Origin: Verrucomicrobiota bacterium
GTDB taxonomy: Bacteria; Verrucomicrobiota; Verrucomicrobiia; Opitutales; Opitutaceae
Direction: 5' to 3'
Length of the DNA: 22,714 bases
Assembly (NCBI GenBank): GCA_023433275.1
Contig: JAEZDN010000028.1
Coordinates: 1 to 22,714 of the forward strand
Both the position numbers and the translations under genes were made by a program. The notes under the pieces were generated by a model that searched no databases, was not told the origin of the DNA, and saw only the letters and a list, made by a program, of their open reading frames with translations. Each line of letters begins with the position of its first letter. Position 1 is the first letter of the stretch. Positions 1 through 6,263 of the stretch are shown piece after piece.

Positions 1-2
1 CG

Positions 3-110
3 CCGGAACGATGCAGTTGGATGTAGGGGCGCGGCTTGACCGCGCCCTTTTCTCGCTGCGGGAACCGACGGCGTGGACGAGCCACGCCCCTTCACCTGCA
101 TCGTTCGACC
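3..110. repeat. Palindromic interspersed repeat, copy 1
   Basis: This non-coding unit contains two perfect hairpins. The first has an 8-bp stem (27-34 with 40-47) and loop cttga; the second has a 7-bp stem (70-76 with 82-88) and loop acgag. The unit's ends are themselves imperfectly inverted: 'cgatgcag..aggggcg' on the left and 'cgcccc..ctgcatcg' on the right. A sister copy with the same two stems lies at 22611-22685, and half copies occur at 298-336, 638-676 and 22447-22470. The layout fits a dispersed, REP-like palindromic family that may be mobilised in trans. No coding potential is evident. The repeat structure is seen directly; the family assignment is inference. Confidence 0.75.
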
Positions 111-191
111 GTGCAGGCTGCGAAACTACATTCCGATTGCATGAGTCGTCCGGCTTAGAATCCCCACCCCCCACCGTCATCCTGTACGCAG

Positions 192-242
192 CGAAGGATC
201 CACGGAATCGTCGCACGTCCGTCCTTTCCCTTGGATCCTTCG
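192..242. repeat. Hairpin with 11-bp perfect arms
   Basis: The arms cgaaggatcca (192-202) and tggatccttcg (232-242) are exact reverse complements around a 29-nt loop. The preceding bases, 'gtcatcctg.acgcagcgaaggatc', resemble a dispersed bacterial repeat that I recall from several unrelated genomes, but I cannot verify that here. It lies in an otherwise empty stretch (about 111-297) in which I see no gene. Confidence 0.6.
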
Positions 243-297
243 ATCGGCTGCTGACGAACTGAACGAGCTTAGAGTCTGTGAGCCGCCCTCATCTTAG

Positions 298-336
298 CCG
301 GAACGATGCAGTTGGATGTAGGGGCGCGGCTTGGGC
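298..336 (+). repeat. Left outer inverted-repeat arm (39 bp)
   Basis: This arm matches the reverse complement of 638-676 at 37 of 39 positions. Its first 36 bases (298-333) are identical to 3-38. It is therefore a truncated copy of the palindromic repeat, broken exactly where the insertion-sequence remnant begins. Confidence 0.85.
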
Positions 337-392
337 ATGGTGACAGACATCGTTTACAGTTTGGGTGACAGACATCGCTTACACTTTGCAGT

Positions 393-521
393 GGCGAGCG
401 ACTCGCCGCCAAGCCACTCGCTCCAGGCATCCACGCCATCTACTTCCACCAACACCTCAATGGCATGCTGCACGATACCGATGCCGCCGGCATGCGTGCG
501 GTCCGCCCTAGAAGCGCCTAG
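393..521 (+). pseudogene. C-terminal fragment of a probable transposase
   Basis: The frame from 393 reads about 42 codons to a TAG at 519-521 and gives a plausible protein tail: GERLAAKPLAPG, then IHAIYFHQHLNGMLHDTDA, then AGMRAVRPRSA. No start codon precedes it. The frame runs upstream directly into the left terminal repeat, so the 5' part of the gene has been deleted. The 'Y-F-x-x-x-L-x-G-x-L' spacing recalls the last strand of integrase-like transposases, but this rests on the shape of the peptide and its position inside IS-like ends, not on a confident homology call. The GC-rich hairpin just after the stop fits the 3' end of a gene. Confidence 0.4.
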
Positions 522-530
522 CTGCATAGC

Positions 531-551
531 GGGAGGGGTTGCGCCCCTCCC
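531..551. terminator. GC-rich hairpin after the transposase tail
   Basis: A perfect 8-bp stem (gggagggg at 531-538 with cccctccc at 544-551) has a 5-nt loop and lies 10 nt after the stop of the transposase fragment. No run of T follows, so it may be a structural element or a weak terminator rather than a classical intrinsic one. Confidence 0.35.
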
Positions 552-637
552 AGCACCCGCCCCGATCTAATTGGATCACCACTCAACACCTGTAAACGAT
601 GTCTGGCACCTCAAGTGTAAGCGATGTGTGGCACCTC

Positions 638-676
638 GCCCAAGCCGCGCCCCTGCATCCCACTGCATCGTTCCGG
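638..676 (-). repeat. Right outer inverted-repeat arm (39 bp)
   Basis: This is the partner of 298-336 (37 of 39 positions pair). It starts directly after the right end of the insertion-sequence remnant and ends 21 bp before the stop codon of the minus-strand gene. Together the arms could form a large cruciform, or an RNA stem reading out of that gene. Confidence 0.85.
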
Positions 677-697
677 CTCAGCGACTGCGGCCGCCCC

Positions 698-3160
698 TTA
701 CGGCGTCATCGTCGAACTTTTCACCCGAATCACCGCCGGGGTGGCGCCTTCGGTCGGTTCCACCGAGACGCCGATCCAGCCTCCCGGCTCCGCCGTCCAG
801 GCTTGGAACTCGAAGGGACGCTCATGCGACAGCCAGCCCTGTTGGAGAATTTGGACGCGACCGCCCTTGTACCAGAACACGCGCACCGCCGGCGCGGGCC
901 CGGAACCATCCGGGCAGGTGATCTCCCCGCGCAGCACGCCCGTCGCGTCAGGCGTATGCACCCAGAACTCGCCGCCGGGCGGAAGCACCAGGCCATGCGG
1001 CGCCGCCCATCCGCCCCGAACCGCCAGTTGCTGCGGGCGCCACGTCACTTCGGCCAGCAGCGCCGTCGCGTGCTCCGCGTCGTTCCGCGCCTCGGCCAGC
1101 CGCAGGTCGCGCAGCTGGGGCGCCTCGGCGACCTGCTCGAACGCATGGGTGATTTCCAACTCGCGCACGCCCGCGAGCGCGCGACCGGCCTGCTCCTTCG
1201 GCTGCGTGATCCAGATCAGCAGCTGTTTGCCATGGCCGTCCAACTGGAAGGGAACCGTCGCCGATTGCTCCCCCTCCGCGAGTTCAAGCCGACCTGACCA
1301 GCGGACTTCCTCCGGGATTGCCCCGTGCACGATCACCTTGATCTCCACCGCCAGCGGACCGGTTCCCGCGCCGGGCAGGCGGTCGATGATGGCCTTGCCG
1401 CCGAAACGATAGGTGGGTGCGCGCAACAATACATGGCCGGCCGGACGGGATGTGCCGAGCACCAGGCGCCCGTCCGAAATCCGCCGGATCGCCAAGGGCT
1501 GGCGCTGGAGGTGAAGCATCCGGCTGTCGACATTGCCGCCGAGCGCGCTGATCGCCTCCATTGAATCGGCCAGGTTCACGCGATAGCCATCCTGCCGCGT
1601 CCAACGCCGCACGCGCGGGCCGATCATTTCCTTGATGTAGTGCCGCTCGAGCACCGCCCGCAGCGGCGCCGGCCAGACGTCGAAGGCCTGCAGGATGAAC
1701 ACCGATTCAAAATGCTGCTCGCGCCCCAGGTCCTCGGCCAGCTTGTCAATCTGCGTCGGACCATAACTCGTTCCCCAATGACTCCACAGCGGCTGGCCGC
1801 GGCGCTTGAGGCTCGGGTACAACCGGTCCAGGAATTCCAGGCCCGCGCCATAAAACACCGGGCGCAAGCCCTGCGCGTCCGGGTCCGGCAGCGTGTGGTC
1901 GATCAACTCGAGGCTGAGCATCAGGTCGGGGGGCACGCGCAATCCCGCGAGCGGCGCAAAGGCCGCGCCCGCCGCCTCCGCCGGGACATATTCCGCGCGC
2001 GGCGCATCGGAGAACCCAAATTGCGAGCGCTGCCCGCTCCATGCGGAAATCCATGCCGTCACGCCCAGCAACAACGCCGGCACGACCAACCCTCCGACGA
2101 AAAGACCGCGCGGCTTGCCGCCAAAGCCCAGCCAGAGACTCGTGATCAACACCAGCCAGGCGCCAAGTCCGACGTAGGCGATTTCGAAATTGGTTGCCAG
2201 CAATGCCGCCGCCGCGCCACCGGCGCTGAACACCGCCACCACCACGAGGGTCCGCCCCAGCCACGTGGCGCCTTCGCGCCGCGGCCAGCATCCCGCCAGC
2301 GCGAACAGCGTGATCAAGCCCCCCAGCAATCCGCCCTGCGGCAGCAGGAGCGGCCCGTAGTAATCGTGCACCGGCTGGAGCCAGAACGCGGGCAGCAGCA
2401 ATCGCTTCAATTCATCGAGCCGCGATCCGCCGGCCAGGTGCACCACGTTATCCGCCCAAAGCGACACCGAAGCCCCGGTCCAGGCGGTCTCGACCGCAAC
2501 GGGCGCCACCACGCCAACCATCATCGCCGCCATGGCCGTCGCCCCCACGCGACGCCAGCTGGCTTGTCGCAGGCAACCCGCCCGCACCGCCCAGCCAAGG
2601 GCGGCGGCCAGGGCCACCAGGTGAAAATTCAGCTTGTTGATCCCACCGAAAAAAAGCCCGAGCGCCGCGATCGCATGCCAGGGCCACGTGGTGCGACGCA
2701 ACACGGGGGCACAGGCCGCGGCCCAGCTCACCAGCGCGAGACAGCACACGCCGAGCGCATTGTGCCAGAGAATCGTATGCTGCGCCGCGCTGGCCACGGT
2801 CACGGCCATCCCCACGATCAGCGCCGCCCACCACGGCCACCGGCGCGACAGCATCAGCGTGAGCAACACCCCCGACGCCACGATCAACAGCGCCGCTCCG
2901 CGCGCCAGGGCCGCGTACGTGCCGCCGCCCACCCGCTCGATCAGCCAGTTCAGCCCGAGGAAACCCGCCTGGATCGGCGTCGTGAAATCCACATACGGCA
3001 GCTCCCCCCGGTCCAGGCGGCCATTCGCCGCTATCACCAGACCATAGTCGTACAGGTCACGCAGGTAACCGTGGTTCCGCCACCAGGGCAGGAGCGCCAG
3101 CAGCACCGCCGGGACGATCAGCCAACCGAGAAAACGCGAAGCGGTGCGATGGTCAGACAT
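698..3160 (-). CDS. Large multi-span membrane protein, GT-C-like (paralogue A)
   Basis: This 820-residue protein of unknown function probably acts in the cytoplasmic membrane. I chose the start giving MSDHRTASRF because the next 87 upstream codons have no protein-like character, and because this start gives exactly the length of its paralogue at 6264-8726. Residues 1-375 form about ten hydrophobic segments. The first external loop holds a conserved block, LLPWWRNHGYLRDLYDYGL (23-41), then DFTTPIQ (58-64), an arrangement like the acidic first loop of GT-C glycosyltransferases. GGINKLNFHL (172-181) is also shared. Residues about 380-820 are soluble and presumably extracytoplasmic, with GGNVDS (541-546), FWYKGGR (762-768) and WTAEPGGWIG (788-797) conserved in the paralogue. 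The gene is divergent from the glycan operon, with 232 bp between. Glycosyltransferase activity is inference; no family name is certain. Confidence 0.85.
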   Translation of the reverse strand: MSDHRTASRFLGWLIVPAVLLALLPWWRNHGYLRDLYDYGLVIAANGRLDRGELPYVDFTTPIQAGFLGLNWLIERVGGGTYAALARGAALLIVASGVLLTLMLSRRWPWWAALIVGMAVTVASAAQHTILWHNALGVCCLALVSWAAACAPVLRRTTWPWHAIAALGLFFGGINKLNFHLVALAAALGWAVRAGCLRQASWRRVGATAMAAMMVGVVAPVAVETAWTGASVSLWADNVVHLAGGSRLDELKRLLLPAFWLQPVHDYYGPLLLPQGGLLGGLITLFALAGCWPRREGATWLGRTLVVVAVFSAGGAAAALLATNFEIAYVGLGAWLVLITSLWLGFGGKPRGLFVGGLVVPALLLGVTAWISAWSGQRSQFGFSDAPRAEYVPAEAAGAAFAPLAGLRVPPDLMLSLELIDHTLPDPDAQGLRPVFYGAGLEFLDRLYPSLKRRGQPLWSHWGTSYGPTQIDKLAEDLGREQHFESVFILQAFDVWPAPLRAVLERHYIKEMIGPRVRRWTRQDGYRVNLADSMEAISALGGNVDSRMLHLQRQPLAIRRISDGRLVLGTSRPAGHVLLRAPTYRFGGKAIIDRLPGAGTGPLAVEIKVIVHGAIPEEVRWSGRLELAEGEQSATVPFQLDGHGKQLLIWITQPKEQAGRALAGVRELEITHAFEQVAEAPQLRDLRLAEARNDAEHATALLAEVTWRPQQLAVRGGWAAPHGLVLPPGGEFWVHTPDATGVLRGEITCPDGSGPAPAVRVFWYKGGRVQILQQGWLSHERPFEFQAWTAEPGGWIGVSVEPTEGATPAVIRVKSSTMTP

Positions 3161-3392
3161 GAAACCGGTTATTCGTTGCCTGCCCCCGTGCGGCCAAACG
3201 GCCCCGCCGGCTGCTCGCGTCCCGCCGCGATGCCGTAAGCAACCACGCCCGCCGTGCTCGGTGAACGGAGAGGGCGGGATAGCGATGCATGTTGCGCGAG
3301 AAAACATCCCCTCCAACGACGGGCAAGAGTCTTCTGGCCATGGGCTTTGCTTGCATCCCCTTCGCCAGCTCCTAGGGTCGCCGCTCCTCGCC
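3161..3392. promoter_or_regulatory. Divergent intergenic region, no clear promoter
   Basis: These 232 bp separate the start of the minus-strand membrane protein from the GT2 gene and must hold promoters or leaders for at least one of them. I found no convincing -35/-10 pair on either strand and no strong Shine-Dalgarno next to either start. Frames running through it (an upstream extension of the GT2 gene and one of the minus-strand gene) are Arg/Pro/Cys-rich and not protein-like. Confidence 0.4.
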
Positions 3393-4367
3393 ATGCAGCC
3401 CGTCCTCGCACCGCGCCCCACCTTGCCCGCCGGGTTGTCTTTCGTCGTGCCGGTCTACAATAGCGGCACCATCCTGCCCCAACTGGTGGCGCGCCTGCAC
3501 CCGGTCCTCCGCCAACTTGGCCGGCCGCATGAGCTGATTCTGGTGAACGATGGGAGCCGGGACGACAGCTGGGACGCGATCCGCCGGCTCGCCGCGGAAA
3601 ACCCGTGGGTCCGCGGCCTGCAGCTGATGCGCAATTACGGCCAGCACAACGCCCTGCTCGCCGGCATCCGCGCGGCCCGCTTCGACACCGTCGTGACCAT
3701 GGACGACGACCTGCAGCACCCTCCCGAGGAATTGCCCGCGCTCCTCGCGGCCTTCGTGCCGGGCACCGATGTGCTCTACGGCACGCCCCAGCAATTGCAG
3801 CACGGTTTTCTGCGAGACGTGAGTTCCGCCGTGACCAAGATCGTGCTCCAGCGGGCCATGGGCTCGAAGACCGCCCGTCTCGTCAGCGCCTGGCGCGTGT
3901 TCCGCACCGACGTGCGCGAGGGCTTCGCCAATTACAACAGCCCGTTTGTGAACATCGACGTGCTGCTCACCTGGAGCGCCAACCGTTTCGCCGCCGCCGC
4001 GGTGCGCCATGAACCCCGCGCGAGCGGCAGCTCGAATTACAGCGTGGCCAAGCTGATCCGGCATACCCTCAACATGATGACCGGCTTCTCCGTCCTGCCC
4101 CTCCAGCTGGCCAGCGTCGTGGGCTTCGTATTCACCGTGTTTGGCATGGTGGTGCTCTGTTACGTCGTTGGCCGGTACCTGCTCTTTGGCAGCACCGTCG
4201 CCGGATTCCCATTTCTCGCCTCAATCATCGCGCTCTTCTCCGGGGCGCAGCTCTTCGCGCTCGGCATCATCGGCGAATACCTGGCCCTGATTCATTTCCG
4301 CACCATGAGCCAGCCGGCCTACACCGTGGCGGAGCTCACCGCCCCTTCCTCCCATGGCGAAAGCTGA
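3393..4367 (+). CDS. GT2 bactoprenol-phosphate glycosyltransferase (ArnC/GtrB-like)
   Basis: This 324-residue membrane-associated enzyme probably transfers a sugar from a nucleotide donor to undecaprenyl phosphate on the cytoplasmic face. The GT-A fold is evident: LSFVVPVYN (15-23), VNDGSRDDSWD (51-61), RNYGQHNALLAGI (80-92) and the metal-binding DDDLQHPPEE (104-113). Two C-terminal membrane segments (about 237-262 and 272-300, ending in IIGEYLALI) match the ArnC/GtrB/DPM1 layout and usual length. The ATG at 3393 is chosen because the fold begins just after it; an in-frame extension to 3144 would overlap the divergent gene and is low-complexity. The gene overlaps the next by 14 bp, so co-translation with the Fuc4NAc enzymes is likely. 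The sugar is not shown by the sequence; Fuc4NAc is inferred from the neighbours. Confidence 0.92.
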   Translation: MQPVLAPRPTLPAGLSFVVPVYNSGTILPQLVARLHPVLRQLGRPHELILVNDGSRDDSWDAIRRLAAENPWVRGLQLMRNYGQHNALLAGIRAARFDTVVTMDDDLQHPPEELPALLAAFVPGTDVLYGTPQQLQHGFLRDVSSAVTKIVLQRAMGSKTARLVSAWRVFRTDVREGFANYNSPFVNIDVLLTWSANRFAAAAVRHEPRASGSSNYSVAKLIRHTLNMMTGFSVLPLQLASVVGFVFTVFGMVVLCYVVGRYLLFGSTVAGFPFLASIIALFSGAQLFALGIIGEYLALIHFRTMSQPAYTVAELTAPSSHGES

Positions 4368-5097
4368 ACCGGACGAATCCCCCGGCACCGTGCTGCCGTG
4401 GGATTCCGAGTTTTTCGGCTTCCGCATCGGGCGCCTCGCGACGTCCCGGCTCACCCCCGGGTCGCTGCGCGCCACGCTCGCCTGGGCCGCCGCGGAAAAA
4501 TTGCGCTGCGCCTACTTCTTTGCGCAAGCCGACGACGCCGAAACCCTCGTGCTCGCCCACGAAGGCGGTTTCCGCTTCGTCGACATGCGGATGGAACTGG
4601 CCGTCGACCTCCCTGCCGCCCTGGACCGTCCCGCCTCACCCGTCCTCCGCGCCGCGGTCGCCGCCGACCTGCCCGACCTCGAGGCCCTCGCCCGGATCTC
4701 GCATGACGACACGAGGTTTTTCAAGGACCCCGCTTTCCCGGCCGACCGCTCGGCCGAACTCTACGCCGCGTGGATCCGCCGCGACTTCCAGCGCCACCGT
4801 ATCCTCGTGGCGACCGACGAGTCCGGCCACATTGCCGGCTACGTGACCTGCCAGACGGAGAACGCGCCGGCCATCGGGCGCATCGGCCTGATTGCCGTGG
4901 CGGAGACCGCGCGACGTCGCGGTCTCGGGCGCGCCCTCGTCACGGGCGCCCTCCAGTGGTTTCACGGCGAGGGACTCCGGCACGTGCGCGTCGTCACCCA
5001 GGCGTCCAACGTGCCCGCCCAGCGCGTGTACCAGTCCCTGGGCTTCCGCACGGCGGAAACGGGCGCCACCTTCCACCGCTGGTTCGATCCCTCGTGA
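4354..5097 (+). CDS. WecD/RffC-like dTDP-fucosamine acetyltransferase
   Basis: This 247-residue cytoplasmic GNAT enzyme is predicted to N-acetylate dTDP-4-amino-4,6-dideoxygalactose with acetyl-CoA, giving dTDP-Fuc4NAc. The N-terminal part LPWDSEFFGFRIGRL (14-28) matches the 'L.W...FFG' opening of WecD. The GNAT core follows from about 97: RLF-type YAAWIRRDF (137-145), GYVTCQ (162-167), RIGLIAVAETARRRGLGRAL (176-195) containing the acetyl-CoA loop R-R-x-G-L-G, and NVPAQRVYQSLGF (219-231) with Y226 in the usual general-acid position. Overlap by 14 bp with the GT2 gene and by 4 bp (GTGA) with the aminotransferase, which makes its substrate, strongly supports the role. E. coli WecD is a little shorter (about 224 residues). 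Confidence 0.88.
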   Translation: MAKAEPDESPGTVLPWDSEFFGFRIGRLATSRLTPGSLRATLAWAAAEKLRCAYFFAQADDAETLVLAHEGGFRFVDMRMELAVDLPAALDRPASPVLRAAVAADLPDLEALARISHDDTRFFKDPAFPADRSAELYAAWIRRDFQRHRILVATDESGHIAGYVTCQTENAPAIGRIGLIAVAETARRRGLGRALVTGALQWFHGEGLRHVRVVTQASNVPAQRVYQSLGFRTAETGATFHRWFDPS

Positions 5098-6230
5098 ATC
5101 CCTCCATTCCCTTCAACCATTCGACCGTCGCCGGCGCCGAGTACGAATACATCCGCCAGGCCATGGCCAGCGGCCAGGTCGCGGGCGACCGCACGTTTTC
5201 CCGGCGGTGCCAGGCCGTCCTCGAGGAAACCCTGGGCGCGCGACGCGCCCTCGTGACCACCTCCTGCACCCACGCACTGGAGATGGCCGCCCTGCTGCTC
5301 GACATCCAGCCGGGTGACGAGGTGATCGTCCCCTCCTTCACCTTCGTCTCCACCGCCAATGCCTTCGCGCTGCGCGGCGCCCGGCTCGTGTTCTGCGACG
5401 TGCGGCCCGACACGTTGAACCTCGACGAAGCCCGCCTGCCCGCCCTCATCACCCCCCGCACCCGGGCCGTCGTCCCCGTGCACTACGCCGGCGTGGGATG
5501 CGAGATGGACGAGATCGGCGCCATCGCGCAACGCCACGGCCTCGCGGTCGTGGAGGACAACGCCCATGGCCTGTTCGGCAAATACCGCGGCCGGTGGCTC
5601 GGCACGTTCGGCGCGTTCGCCACCCAGAGTTTTCACGAGACGAAGAACATCACCTGCGGCGAGGGCGGCGCCCTGCTCATCAACGATCCGCGTCATGCGG
5701 AACGCGCCGAGATCATTCGCGAGAAGGGCACGAATCGCGCGCGCTTCTTTCGCGGCGAGGTCGACAAGTACTCGTGGGTGGACATCGGCAGCAGCTACGT
5801 GATGAGCGATGTCCTCGCCGCGTTCCTCTTCGGCCAACTCGAGAAATGGCGGGAAATCCAGGCCCGGCGCCGCGCGCTCTGGGAACGATACGACACCCGG
5901 CTCGCACCGTGGTCGGCCCGGCTCGGGGTCAGCCGCCCCCATGTTCCGGCGCATTGCGAGCAAGCCTGGCACATGTATTACCTGCTCCTCCCCGATCTCG
6001 CGATGCGCACCGCGCTGATCGCCCACCTCAAGGCCCGCGGGATCATGGCGGTCTTCCATTACCTGCCGCTGCACCTTTCCGAATACGGCCAGCGCTGGGG
6101 CGGGCGGCCGGGCGACTGCCCGGTCACGGAATCGGTCAGCGACCGGCTCCTGCGGCTGCCCCTGTTCTACTCGCTCACCGATGACCAGCAGGCGCGCGTG
6201 ATTGACTCGATCATGGAGTTCTGTCCGTGA
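5094..6230 (+). CDS. dTDP-4-amino-4,6-dideoxygalactose transaminase (WecE/RffA)
   Basis: This PLP enzyme uses glutamate to aminate dTDP-4-keto-6-deoxy-D-glucose to dTDP-4-amino-4,6-dideoxy-D-galactose. The 378 residues are close to E. coli WecE (376), and many stretches match from memory: LLLDIQPGDEV (67-77), FVSTANAF (84-91), FCDVRPDTLNLDE (100-112), PVHYAG (128-133), EIIREKGTNR, FFRGEVDKYSW, DIGSSYVMSD, IMAVFHYLPLH and RLLRLPLFY. The PLP lysine is K184 in SFHETKN, and D155 (VVEDNAHG) should bind the pyridine nitrogen. The GTG start at 5094 overlaps the WecD stop (GTGA), and the open frame upstream lies inside wecD out of frame. The precursor enzymes RmlA/RmlB are not in the window. Confidence 0.95.
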   Translation: MNPSIPFNHSTVAGAEYEYIRQAMASGQVAGDRTFSRRCQAVLEETLGARRALVTTSCTHALEMAALLLDIQPGDEVIVPSFTFVSTANAFALRGARLVFCDVRPDTLNLDEARLPALITPRTRAVVPVHYAGVGCEMDEIGAIAQRHGLAVVEDNAHGLFGKYRGRWLGTFGAFATQSFHETKNITCGEGGALLINDPRHAERAEIIREKGTNRARFFRGEVDKYSWVDIGSSYVMSDVLAAFLFGQLEKWREIQARRRALWERYDTRLAPWSARLGVSRPHVPAHCEQAWHMYYLLLPDLAMRTALIAHLKARGIMAVFHYLPLHLSEYGQRWGGRPGDCPVTESVSDRLLRLPLFYSLTDDQQARVIDSIMEFCP

Positions 6231-6263
6231 AGTGGATTCCACTTTGCTGAACCGACTCCCCGG

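Larger units (their letters stand above)
337..637. mobile_element. Internally deleted insertion-sequence remnant
   Basis: A segment of about 300 bp is bounded by related inverted ends. Each end carries two copies of a 20-nt motif (consensus ggtgMcaSacatcgYttaca) spaced exactly 25 nt apart: 339-358 and 364-383 on the left, 591-610 and 616-635 inverted on the right. Such paired sub-terminal repeats are typical of transposase-binding ends. The interior holds only what looks like the C-terminal tail of a transposase (393-521) followed by a GC-rich hairpin. There is no room for an intact transposase, so this is a dead or MITE-like derivative. The IS family cannot be fixed from the ends alone; an integrase-type (DDE) element is a guess. 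Confidence 0.65.

Noticed and set aside
11..570. Small plus-strand frames of 79 and 83 codons
   Set aside because: They run through hairpin repeats and IS ends and have no protein-like features apart from the transposase tail, which is in a different frame.
1..697. CRISPR array or attachment site
   Set aside because: Repeats are palindromic dispersed units and IS ends, not evenly spaced direct repeats with unique spacers; no tRNA gene or integrase is present.
599..1412. Plus-strand frames of 232 and 262 codons opposite the 3' end of the minus-strand gene
   Set aside because: Both run antisense to the conserved C-terminal domain of that gene and look like composition artefacts.
1640..3238. 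532-codon plus-strand frame opposite the first membrane gene
   Set aside because: Arg/Gln/His/Pro-rich and lacking secondary-structure pattern; the minus strand has conserved motifs with the paralogue at 6264-8726.
3144..3392. N-terminal extension of the GT2 gene
   Set aside because: It overlaps the start of the divergent gene and reads Cys/Pro/Arg-rich; the GT2 fold begins about 14 residues after the ATG at 3393.
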